From contig JAFQPF010000169.1 in the NCBI GenBank assembly GCA_017411885.1, forward strand, positions 1-5,995: 5,995 nucleotides of DNA. The letters run 5' to 3'. The stretch is from Clostridia bacterium (GTDB lineage: Bacteria; Bacillota_A; Clostridia; Oscillospirales; CAG-272). Below the pieces are notes generated by a model that worked only from the letters and a program-made list of their open reading frames with translations, did not search any database and had not been told where the DNA came from. Position 1 is the first letter of the stretch. Each line of letters opens with the position of its first letter. Shown here piece by piece: positions 1 through 5,388 of this stretch. A program made the translations under genes and the position numbers.

Positions 1-1078
1 CCATAGACTCAAGCTTATCCTTAACATATTCGGCAAGCGCCGGCGAGGAAGCAAGTCCCGGGGATTCGATTCCTGCAACGTGCAACAGACCGCGCGCAAT
101 ATTACTTTCCTCAATATAAAAGTCGTCCGTGCTCGGTGTTGCGCGTATACCTGCGAATGAGGTAATAACAGCTCTTGCATCAATACCCGGAATAAGTCTT
201 TTTGCGCCGTTAAGGATCTCGTCAAGTCCCATAGATGTAGTGGACGTATCACCCTTTTCAACCTGATGAGCGTTAGGACCGATTATAAGATTGCCGTCAA
301 CCGTCGGTGAAACGAGTACTCCTTTTCCTTTTTCACTCGGGAGCATAAACAGGGTGGAGCTTGCAAGAGATCCGAGGCTCTTGTCCATAAGCATATATTC
401 ACCGCGGCGGGGAATGATCTTTACAGGGAAGTTATCTTCGCCTGCAAGCTTTGCTATATCGTCAGCGTGAAGTCCTGCGGCGTTTACGAGATAGCGTGTC
501 TTTAATTCTTTGTCCTTACTGCAAACCGTAAAAGCGTTTTCTTCCTTTATTATATTGTCTACTTTGAAATTCTTGAAGAAATCAGCACCGTTTACCACCG
601 CGTTTTCACAAGCCGCGGTCGCGAGCTCGTATGGGCATACTATTCCCGCACTCTCTGCGTAAAGCGCGGCAGTTGCTTCGTCTGAAAGCGACGGTTCAAG
701 CTCTGAAAGCTTTTTCTTATCAATGATACTCAGCTTTTCAACGCCGTTGGCTTCGCCGCGGCGCTTAAGCTCTGATAGCTTTTCTTCCTCCTCCTTGCCA
801 AAGGCAACTACGAGCGAGGTGTTGTTCTTATACGGTACGTCAAGGGTGTTACAAACCTCCTTCATCATAGTACAGCCGCGAGCGTTCAGCTTTGCCTTGA
901 GTGTGCCGGGAAGGGCATCAAAGCCTGCGTGAACTATGGCGGAGTTTGCTCTGGTAGCACCGGTTGCAACGTCGCTTCCCGCTTCTGCTATTGCGATTTT
1001 AAGCTTGTAACGGGAAAGAGCACGTGCGATCATTGTGCCGGAAATTCCGGCTCCGATTACGATTACGTCGTAGATCAT
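1..1078 (-). CDS. FAD-dependent oxidoreductase, GlpA/LhgO-like, partial (N-terminal 359 residues)
   Basis: Translating the minus strand from ATG at 1078 gives 359 codons without a stop; the C-terminus lies beyond the left edge. The N-terminus carries a Rossmann FAD-binding motif (VIGAGISG, GxGxxG at residues 9-14) and an acidic residue ending strand 2 (E32). The GATRANSAIVHAGFD block (40-54), NAAGLHAD (199-206), PRRGEYML near 225 and AGIESPGLASSPALA (335-349) are hallmarks of the DAO-superfamily group containing anaerobic glycerol-3-phosphate dehydrogenase GlpA and L-2-hydroxyglutarate oxidase LhgO. Clostridial members are usually near 480 residues with a C-terminal BFD-like [2Fe-2S] domain, which would be outside the window, and often have a second FAD oxidoreductase and a small DUF1667 protein next to them; none of that can be tested here. 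The start is supported by AAAGAGGT about 7 bases upstream. Family assignment is firm; the substrate (glycerol-3-phosphate or another 2-hydroxyacid) is not settled. Confidence 0.9.
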   Translation of the reverse strand, partial: MIYDVIVIGAGISGTMIARALSRYKLKIAIAEAGSDVATGATRANSAIVHAGFDALPGTLKAKLNARGCTMMKEVCNTLDVPYKNNTSLVVAFGKEEEEKLSELKRRGEANGVEKLSIIDKKKLSELEPSLSDEATAALYAESAGIVCPYELATAACENAVVNGADFFKNFKVDNIIKEENAFTVCSKDKELKTRYLVNAAGLHADDIAKLAGEDNFPVKIIPRRGEYMLMDKSLGSLASSTLFMLPSEKGKGVLVSPTVDGNLIIGPNAHQVEKGDTSTTSMGLDEILNGAKRLIPGIDARAVITSFAGIRATPSTDDFYIEESNIARGLLHVAGIESPGLASSPALAEYVKDKLESM

Positions 1079-1120
1079 TTTACCGACCTCTTTATATACA
1101 AAATTAGATTTACTCACTAA

Positions 1121-1149
1121 ATTATACGACTATATTGAGCAAAATTCAA
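1121..1149 (-). promoter_or_regulatory. Sigma-A-type promoter of the FAD oxidoreductase gene
   Basis: On the minus strand, -35 TTGAAT (1144-1149) and -10 TATAAT (1121-1126) are separated by exactly 17 bp. The predicted transcription start near 1114 gives a leader of about 36 nt containing the ribosome binding site. A short inverted repeat, ATTGA-7 nt-TCAAT (1134-1150), overlaps the -35 box and could be an operator, but arms this short can occur by chance. Confidence 0.75.
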
Positions 1150-1207
1150 TCGTCAAATTGCACAAAAGCGGATAAGCATCAAGCGGAAAATTTGTTTTTT
1201 TTAGTTG

Positions 1208-1236
1208 TTGAAATGCTCTTTGATATTTGCTACAAT
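1208..1236 (+). promoter_or_regulatory. Sigma-A-type promoter of mrnC
   Basis: -35 TTGAAA (1208-1213) and -10 TACAAT (1231-1236) with a 17-bp spacer, a close match to the vegetative consensus. The start would be near 1243, leaving a leader of about 86 nt before the mrnC ATG. It is unusually long and structured for a small housekeeping gene (see the inverted repeat at 1272-1308). Confidence 0.75.
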
Positions 1237-1244
1237 GGGAACGA

Positions 1245-1260
1245 CCGCCAAATTTTGCGG
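1245..1260. repeat. Imperfect palindrome at the start of the mrnC leader
   Basis: The 16-bp sequence CCGCCAAATTTTGCGG is palindromic except for one central mismatch pair (C1249/T1256). It begins about 2 bp after the predicted transcription start of mrnC. It could be an operator or a weak RNA hairpin. With GC-containing arms of only 4 bp the support is modest. Confidence 0.4.
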
Positions 1261-1271
1261 TAAAATGGCTG

Positions 1272-1308
1272 ATTTTTCGTCGTTTGTGCATTTTAACGGA
1301 CGAAAAAT
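1272..1308 (+). promoter_or_regulatory. Strong inverted repeat / leader hairpin before mrnC
   Basis: ATTTTTCGTC (1272-1281) and GACGAAAAAT (1299-1308) are perfect 10-bp inverted arms. Three further pairs, GTT 1282-1284 with AAC 1295-1297, extend the stem if G1298 is bulged, leaving a 10-nt loop. The stem ends 3 nt before the AAGGAG ribosome binding site (1312-1317). No U-run follows, so it does not look like a terminator. As RNA it would sit directly in front of the site where ribosomes load; as DNA it could be an operator. An autoregulatory substrate for the double-strand-specific RNase encoded downstream is conceivable but speculative. Confidence 0.65.
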
Positions 1309-1328
1309 TACAAGGAGCATAATGAGTT

Positions 1329-1721
1329 ATGGACTGTAGGGCAGACTACAAAAATATGAACGGCATTGCACTCGCATACGTTGGTGACTGCGTGCTTGAG
1401 CTTAAGGTGAGAACCTATCTTTTGAGTCTTGGTCTGCAGGACAGCGCGGCACTTAACCGCAATGCACTCAGCTTTGTTAAGGCAAGCGTTCAGAGCTTAG
1501 CCTTTGATAAGATCGAGCCTTTGCTTAGTGAAGAGGAACAATCTTATTATAAGCGCGGACGCAACACTCATACGTCAAAAACGCCGAAAAGTGCAACGGC
1601 ACTTGAATACAGGCGTGCGACAGGCTTTGAAGCCTTGTTCGGCTATCTTTACCTGTCCGGAAACAACGCGCGTATAGACGAGCTTTTTGAGATCGCCTAT
1701 GCCGATGTTGAGGTAAAATAA
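1329..1721 (+). CDS. mrnC: Mini-ribonuclease 3 (Mini-III)
   Basis: The 130-residue product is a stand-alone RNase III catalytic domain without a double-strand RNA-binding domain, the hallmark of Mini-III. In Bacillus this enzyme acts in the cytoplasm to mature the ends of 23S rRNA precursors. Visible motifs are NGIALAYVGDCVLELKVR (11-28), with candidate catalytic D20; YYKRGRN (73-79); and EYRRATGFEALFGYLYL (93-109), with the second acidic residue E101. Length is close to the usual 130-145. ATG 1329 is the only start in this frame that keeps the full first helix, because TGA at 1323 blocks upstream extension; its spacing from AAGGAG (1312-1317) is a long 11 nt. M10 (1356) is an alternative but lacks a nearby Shine-Dalgarno sequence. 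In many Firmicutes mrnC follows cysS; here it stands alone with its own promoter and terminator. Confidence 0.93.
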   Translation: MDCRADYKNMNGIALAYVGDCVLELKVRTYLLSLGLQDSAALNRNALSFVKASVQSLAFDKIEPLLSEEEQSYYKRGRNTHTSKTPKSATALEYRRATGFEALFGYLYLSGNNARIDELFEIAYADVEVK

Positions 1722-1745
1722 AAAAGAGAGCCGAAGCTCTCTTTT
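1722..1745. terminator. Bidirectional intrinsic terminator between mrnC and the foldase gene
   Basis: A 10-bp perfect stem (1722-1731 with 1736-1745) encloses CGAA on the plus strand and the very stable TTCG tetraloop, closed by C-G, on the minus strand. A-tracts on the left and T-tracts on the right supply a U-run in both directions. It starts immediately after the mrnC stop and lies 17 bp beyond the stop of the convergent foldase gene, so it can serve both transcripts. Confidence 0.92.
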
Positions 1746-1761
1746 GGATATTGAAGTCTGA

Positions 1762-2766
1762 TTACTCGGAAACCGATTCGTCAGCAGACTCTTCGACAGC
1801 GGCGGTATCAACCGTGAAGGTGTCGTAAAGCTCTGTGAACTCAGCCTTTGCTGCAAGCTCAGCTGCAAAGTCGTCAACGTATGTGTAATAAGCGTTGATA
1901 AGATCGTTCTGAGCAAGCTCGGTATAATGCTCGTCGATGTATTCGTCAGAGAGATCGAGCTTACGGATGATGTGGTAGCCGTAATCGGATTTTACAAGAT
2001 CGCTTGTCTGACCTACCTCAAGAGCGTAGGTTGCATCCTCAAAGGATTTTACCATCTGGTTGTAGGTGAAAACGTATCCGTTTGTATTGCCTACCATACC
2101 GGGGTCCTCAGCCGACTGAGCAAGCTCGTAGAATTCTTCGTCTGTAGCAGCCTTTGCTTCTTCAAGCACGCCCTGTGCGGTAGCTTCGTCAGCGTAAAGA
2201 ATGTGCATTGCACGAACGTATTCTTCCTTGATCTTGGTCTTGACCGTTTCATCGTCAACTCCGAGCTCACCGTTCTGAGCAAGAGCATCATAAAGATTGC
2301 TGTCAAGAGCGAGAGTATGGAGAATTTCCTTGTAAAGATCAAGAGTGAGATGCTGCTCGGCAAGCATTTTTGTAAGCTCTTCTTCGCCGTACTGATCGAG
2401 CATTGACTGAACCGCAGCTTCGTTCTGAGCTGTCTGTTCGTCTGTAACGGTAACGTCTTTTTCAGCACTGAGAAGTCTGATGGCTTCAAACTGAGCAAGA
2501 GAATTGAGCGTGTCTGCCTTTAACTTTTCAATGCCTTCGGCGTTGTCAGCCCAGAAGCTTGCATCTCCGTTATCCATAAAGTCCTTCTGGATATTGAAGA
2601 AATAGTTGTATTCGACAGAGCCGATCTGTCTGCCGCCTACGGTAAGAACGGTGTCCTCATCTGCTGCATTACCCGGTACGTTTGTTTTGGCGCAGGAAGC
2701 AAGTGCAAGCACGCAAACGATCGCGAGCACAAAAGAGACCGTCTTTTTGAAATTAAGATTAAACAT
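1762..2766 (-). CDS. prsA: PrsA-like foldase lipoprotein (PpiC-type peptidyl-prolyl isomerase)
   Basis: The 334-residue product begins with a lipoprotein signal peptide: K7-K8, a hydrophobic core at about 10-22 and the lipobox LASC with C25 as lipidation site. The mature protein should be anchored to the outer face of the membrane. A helical SurA_N-like region (about 40-165) precedes a PpiC/parvulin rotamase domain (about 182-272), recognised by RAMHILY (185-191), EEFYELAQSAEDPG (210-223), SFEDATYALEVGQTS (241-255) and YGYHIIRKL (262-270). This arrangement is that of PrsA, which helps secreted proteins fold after Sec export. The C-terminal tail is acidic and Ser/Ala-rich. The start is certain: AAGGAGG lies 7 bases upstream and the signal peptide begins at once. 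It has its own consensus promoter, an inverted-repeat leader and a shared terminator, and is divergent from a cell wall hydrolase that could be a client. Family call is strong; strict orthology to Bacillus PrsA is less certain. Confidence 0.9.
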   Translation of the reverse strand: MFNLNFKKTVSFVLAIVCVLALASCAKTNVPGNAADEDTVLTVGGRQIGSVEYNYFFNIQKDFMDNGDASFWADNAEGIEKLKADTLNSLAQFEAIRLLSAEKDVTVTDEQTAQNEAAVQSMLDQYGEEELTKMLAEQHLTLDLYKEILHTLALDSNLYDALAQNGELGVDDETVKTKIKEEYVRAMHILYADEATAQGVLEEAKAATDEEFYELAQSAEDPGMVGNTNGYVFTYNQMVKSFEDATYALEVGQTSDLVKSDYGYHIIRKLDLSDEYIDEHYTELAQNDLINAYYTYVDDFAAELAAKAEFTELYDTFTVDTAAVEESADESVSE

Positions 2767-2779
2767 TTTCGTCCTCCTT

Positions 2780-2836
2780 GGGTTTTATCCCATATTTGAT
2801 ACCGATGATTACGGTATGATATCCGACCTTGGTCGG
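2780..2836 (-). promoter_or_regulatory. Structured leader of the foldase gene with three successive inverted repeats
   Basis: In the roughly 74-nt leader (read on the minus strand) lie, in order: CCGACC-2 nt-GGTCGG (2823-2836), starting about 4 bp after the predicted transcription start; ATACCG-7 nt-CGGTAT (2799-2817); and GGG-6 nt-CCC (2780-2791) just before AAGGAGG. The first is a near-continuous 14-bp DNA palindrome placed where a dimeric repressor would bind. In RNA, TACCGA from the first element (2833-2838) is also complementary to TCGGTA of the second (2800-2805), so two mutually exclusive folds are possible. It matches no riboswitch family I recognise. Confidence 0.5.
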
Positions 2837-2846
2837 TACAATGGAT

Positions 2847-2875
2847 ATTATACCTTAATATATATTTAATGTCAA
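2847..2875 (-). promoter_or_regulatory. Perfect-consensus sigma-A promoter of the foldase gene
   Basis: On the minus strand, -35 TTGACA (2870-2875) and -10 TATAAT (2847-2852) match the consensus in all 12 positions with the optimal 17-bp spacer, which is very AT-rich. The predicted start is near 2840. Such a strong core promoter beside a palindrome at the start site suggests that expression is held in check by a repressor or by leader structure. Confidence 0.9.
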
Positions 2876-2878
2876 CAC

Positions 2879-2892
2879 AAAAATCGATTTTT
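2879..2892. repeat. 14-bp perfect AT-rich palindrome in the divergent foldase/hydrolase region
   Basis: AAAAATCGATTTTT is a perfect palindrome starting 4 bp upstream of the foldase -35 box and 47 bp before the hydrolase ATG. On the foldase side it occupies the UP-element position. Between divergent genes it could also bind a dimeric regulator acting on both. Its simple A/T arms make chance occurrence plausible. Confidence 0.45.
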
Positions 2893-2939
2893 CACACAGA
2901 ATTCACAAGTCTTTGATTAGAGACGGAAAGGAAAGGATC

Positions 2940-3767
2940 ATGACCGAGATTAAACGATCAATTTATATTCTCGTGTTCAGTATGGCGCTTATCATATTTC
3001 TGCCGATGCTAAGATCTGCGGATAATATAAGCGTAAATATTCCGGGAATCGATCTTTCTCAGTCGCTGATGTCATCCCCCCTGCTTGGAATCGGTGTAAA
3101 GGCTGATTCCAACATATCAAGCGATGTTGTAAGCATACACAGGCTTTCGGAAAACGATCTATGCTTGAGTCTTCCGAGCCTTGAAGCCGATACGCCGATA
3201 GAAGCTTTGTCTCAGGTGCCGTACAGTATGCTTTATAATATTGCAGTCACGGATACCCTTTTGCCTGTTGAAATAAGCGAAAAGGAACGTGAAATGATCG
3301 CGGCAACCGTTCAGCTTGAGGTGCTTGGAAAATATTCAAGAGCCGATCAGTTTGAAAGACCCGATCTTAAGTATTACGAAATGCTTGCGGTGGCGCAGAT
3401 AGTGCGTAACCGCCTTGAAAGCGAAATTTTCCCGAATGACATCAAGACGGTTATCTGCGACAGCAGATATACTAAAAACGGACTCGTATATCAGTTTTCC
3501 ACCTCCCCGTATCTGCGCACGACAAGCCCGACAGAGCTTGCTTATGCCGCGGTGGACGAGGTGTTCGGTGACGGTATAAGCGTGCTTCCGGACGACTATT
3601 ACTATTTCTGTGCTACCTGGCGCGAGAATCGCTTTGAGATCAACAACCGCCCGGTCCTCAGATTCCTGGGAAGTGTCGGTGAGTATGACAAGATAGTTGC
3701 GGATGCAACTACCTTCTATGCCGGTGTCACTATGCAGGAAAATATCAACGCAGGATATGTGTTCTGA
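2940..3767 (+). CDS. Membrane-anchored SleB-family cell wall hydrolase
   Basis: From ATG 2940 the product has 275 residues. An uncleaved N-terminal membrane segment (about 8-23) with K5-R6 on the inside is followed by a poorly conserved extracellular stretch (about 25-110). A Hydrolase_2 (SleB/CwlJ) domain fills about 113-262: EMIAATVQLEVLG (118-130), where E127 is in the place of the catalytic glutamate of IYAEARGE-type sequences; MLAVAQIVRNRLES (148-161) followed by FPNDIKTVI; YQFS (184-187); and ELAYAAVDEVFGDG (199-212). The family comprises lytic transglycosylase-type peptidoglycan hydrolases such as spore cortex-lytic SleB. The N-terminal peptidoglycan-binding domain of SleB is absent, so the substrate may be vegetative wall rather than cortex. 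A TTG at 2913 would extend the frame by 9 residues, but the purine-rich AAGG at 2928-2931 and the charged start before the membrane segment favour the ATG. I see no convincing sigma-A promoter before it. Confidence 0.85.
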   Translation: MTEIKRSIYILVFSMALIIFLPMLRSADNISVNIPGIDLSQSLMSSPLLGIGVKADSNISSDVVSIHRLSENDLCLSLPSLEADTPIEALSQVPYSMLYNIAVTDTLLPVEISEKEREMIAATVQLEVLGKYSRADQFERPDLKYYEMLAVAQIVRNRLESEIFPNDIKTVICDSRYTKNGLVYQFSTSPYLRTTSPTELAYAAVDEVFGDGISVLPDDYYYFCATWRENRFEINNRPVLRFLGSVGEYDKIVADATTFYAGVTMQENINAGYVF

Positions 3768-3794
3768 AAAAAGCAGGCTTTTTGCCTGCTTTTT
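3768..3794 (+). terminator. Intrinsic terminator after the SleB-like gene
   Basis: An 11-bp perfect stem, AAAAAGCAGGC (3768-3778) with GCCTGCTTTTT (3784-3794), has a 5-nt T loop and ends in a T-run. It starts directly after the TGA stop. The A-tract on the left would also give a U-run on the opposite strand, but no minus-strand gene ends here. Confidence 0.93.
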
Positions 3795-3877
3795 CTGTAT
3801 CTGTGCGACAGCTTGACAGGCGGATATAACATTTTTGCATTTTTCTATAACTTTTTTTGCTTTTTTGGAATAGCTAC

Positions 3878-3906
3878 TTGCAAATATTTGGGAAATATAG
3901 TATAAT
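3878..3906 (+). promoter_or_regulatory. Sigma-A-type promoter of the ferritin-like/isomerase/decarboxylase operon, with inverted repeat in the spacer
   Basis: -35 TTGCAA (3878-3883) and -10 TATAAT (3901-3906) have a 17-bp spacer; the predicted start is near 3913, giving a leader of about 57 nt. The spacer contains a perfect inverted repeat, ATATTT-GGG-AAATAT (3884-3898), centred between the two boxes where a bound dimer would block RNA polymerase. It is not an obvious PerR or Fur box. A T-rich tract (3831-3866) lies upstream. Confidence 0.8.
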
Positions 3907-3969
3907 ACCCTGTGGCAGAAATGAAGGATTTGCAATATAATGGCAGTAAAACTTTAATTGGAGGTTTTT

Positions 3970-4482
3970 ATGCCAAGGGAAGGGATCAACTGCAATCTTT
4001 CAACGCCATATCCGTGTGTTACAAAAACAAAGCTCAATTCTTACGACTTGCGGATGCTTCGTGTGCTTTTGTCAAGAAAGCTTTTGCAGATAAGCGAATA
4101 TCTGCTTCAAAGCGCGCTTCTTGCTGCCGAGCATCTGCCTTTGTCGGAAATGCTTGAATGCATAGCACTATGCGAAATAAAGCACTTTAAGCTTTTAGCT
4201 TCGCTTCTGCACGCTTCGGGAGAAAGTGTCGGCATAAGCTCGCTTGCCGGTAAAAGGGCAGGCAGGACGGCTGTGTCAGGTGAATATGCTTTTGACCTGC
4301 CGGTCGAAAATGTGCTTTCATCCCTGCTTGAAGCCGAAAGAGCATCGGTAAGTGATTTGAGGCTCGTGCTTTCTCAGATAAACGACGAGGTCGCAAGAAA
4401 GCTGCTTTTGCGTATTCTTGCGGATGAGGAGCATCATGCGGAGGTTTTTGCCAATTTAATGGTGAGATATCAAAAGAATTAA
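3970..4482 (+). CDS. Ferritin-like diiron-type protein (divergent)
   Basis: The 170-residue product is predicted to be a four-helix bundle of the ferritin-like superfamily, resembling the clostridial ferritin-like/CotJC-related group that begins with a PYP-type segment (here TPYPCV, 12-17). Candidate metal ligands are E69 and H72 (E-x-x-H in helix 2), E123 in helix 3 (LLEAERAS), and E153 with H156 (DEEHH, 152-156) in helix 4. In helix 1 the glutamate I expect at the canonical position (SELTAI-like) is replaced by K37; E43, six residues on, is the only helix-1 acid nearby. The metal site may therefore be rearranged or partly lost. Related proteins store iron, detoxify peroxide or occur in spore coats; the role here is not determined. 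The start is ATG 3970, with TTGGAGG ending 5 bases upstream. The frame continues up to a TTG at 3958, but that lies inside the Shine-Dalgarno sequence. It is first in an operon, 18 bp from the next gene. Confidence 0.8.
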   Translation: MPREGINCNLSTPYPCVTKTKLNSYDLRMLRVLLSRKLLQISEYLLQSALLAAEHLPLSEMLECIALCEIKHFKLLASLLHASGESVGISSLAGKRAGRTAVSGEYAFDLPVENVLSSLLEAERASVSDLRLVLSQINDEVARKLLLRILADEEHHAEVFANLMVRYQKN

Positions 4483-4500
4483 TAAAGAAAGGGATGTATT

Positions 4501-5358
4501 ATGAAGATCTCGGTGTCAAGCTACTCTTTTTTAAAGCATATCAAAGAGGGCAAAATGACTGCTATGGAAGTCGTTAAATATGCTCACGAGCTTGGATTTG
4601 ATGCTATTGAATTTGCTGAGGTGGTCGGAGAGACCTACGAGGAAAAGGCAGAAAACGCGAAGTTTTTCCGCGCACAAGCCGATAAATACGGCATTGACGT
4701 AGCAGCCCTTGCTGTCAGCGGAAATCTGTATCAGGAAACCAAAGAGGAGAGCGATGCCGAAATAGAACGCCTGCGCGGTCAGCTTGAACTTGCAAGGATT
4801 CTCGGAGCGCCGGTAATGCGCCACGATATCGTATGGCAGCTCAAAAGAGAGGGCACAATGCGCTCGTTTGACCTTATGCTCCCCGTGATCGCAGGAAACG
4901 TAAGACGCGTTACCGAGATCGCTTCTGAAATGGGCATTAAGACCTGTACCGAAAATCACGGCTATATTTCGCAGGACAGCGATCGTATTGAACGCCTTAT
5001 TGCGGCGGTAAATCACGATAACTTCGGTGCGCTTGTTGATATGGGTAACTTCTCCTGCGCGGACGATGATAATGCGCTTGCGGTTTCAAGACTTGCAAAC
5101 CTTGCTTTCCACGTTCACGCAAAGGATTTCCACAAGCGTTCGTTTGAAGAGGGTCCTGCTGAAGGATACTTCCAGACACGTGCGTGCAACTACCTTAAGG
5201 GCTGTACGATAGGTGACGGTGACGTGCCTGTGGCGCAGTGCATAGCAATCCTTAAAAGGGCGGGCTACGACGGCTACATAACCGTCGAGTATGAGGGCTA
5301 TGAGGACTGCCTTGAGGGCATAAAGCGCGGACGCGAATATATCGCAAAGCATATCTGA
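4501..5358 (+). CDS. Sugar phosphate isomerase/epimerase-like TIM-barrel protein
   Basis: The 285-residue product is a full-length member of the xylose isomerase-like TIM-barrel family (AP_endonuc_2 fold; COG1082 group), cytoplasmic and metal-dependent. The four metal ligands of the D-tagatose 3-epimerase/hydroxypyruvate isomerase pattern are visible: E151 (CTENHG), D180 (LVDMGNF), H206 (HVHAKDFH, 204-211) and E263 (TVEYEG). The GDGDVP motif at 238-243 is typical of these proteins. The start MKISVSSYSF matches the usual first beta strand, and AGAAAGGG (4486-4493) lies 7 bases before ATG 4501. The substrate cannot be told from sequence; family members act on ketoses, inosose-type cyclitols and hydroxypyruvate. 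It is 18 bp after the ferritin-like gene and 30 bp before the decarboxylase beta subunit gene with no terminator on either side, so cotranscription is likely. Confidence 0.9.
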   Translation: MKISVSSYSFLKHIKEGKMTAMEVVKYAHELGFDAIEFAEVVGETYEEKAENAKFFRAQADKYGIDVAALAVSGNLYQETKEESDAEIERLRGQLELARILGAPVMRHDIVWQLKREGTMRSFDLMLPVIAGNVRRVTEIASEMGIKTCTENHGYISQDSDRIERLIAAVNHDNFGALVDMGNFSCADDDNALAVSRLANLAFHVHAKDFHKRSFEEGPAEGYFQTRACNYLKGCTIGDGDVPVAQCIAILKRAGYDGYITVEYEGYEDCLEGIKRGREYIAKHI

Positions 5359-5388
5359 AATTTATAAGAAAAAAATAAAAGAGGTACG

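Noticed and set aside
723..1120. Two short plus-strand frames opposite the FAD oxidoreductase gene
   Set aside because: The opposite strand encodes a continuous, motif-rich oxidoreductase with a promoter and ribosome binding site; these frames have neither.
3813..3841. TTGACA at 3813-3818 as an additional promoter
   Set aside because: No acceptable -10 box is found at 16-18 bp spacing (the sequence there is TTTTGCATTT); the promoter at 3878-3906 explains the operon.
3831..3866. T-rich tract with repeated TTTTTGC-like units
   Set aside because: Low-complexity sequence with irregular spacing; not a tandem repeat or CRISPR, and more likely just AT-rich DNA upstream of a promoter.
3336..3935. 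199-residue minus-strand open frame across the end of the SleB-like gene
   Set aside because: It is antisense to a gene with recognisable domain motifs, crosses its terminator, shows no family motif, and has no convincing start signals.
3912..4157. Plus-strand frame starting at GTG 3912 and overlapping the ferritin-like gene
   Set aside because: It has no Shine-Dalgarno sequence, begins at the predicted transcription start, and runs out of frame through a better-supported gene.
4531..5016. 161-residue minus-strand open frame within the isomerase-like gene
   Set aside because: It lies wholly antisense to a gene with intact metal ligands, and its composition is that of a shadow frame.
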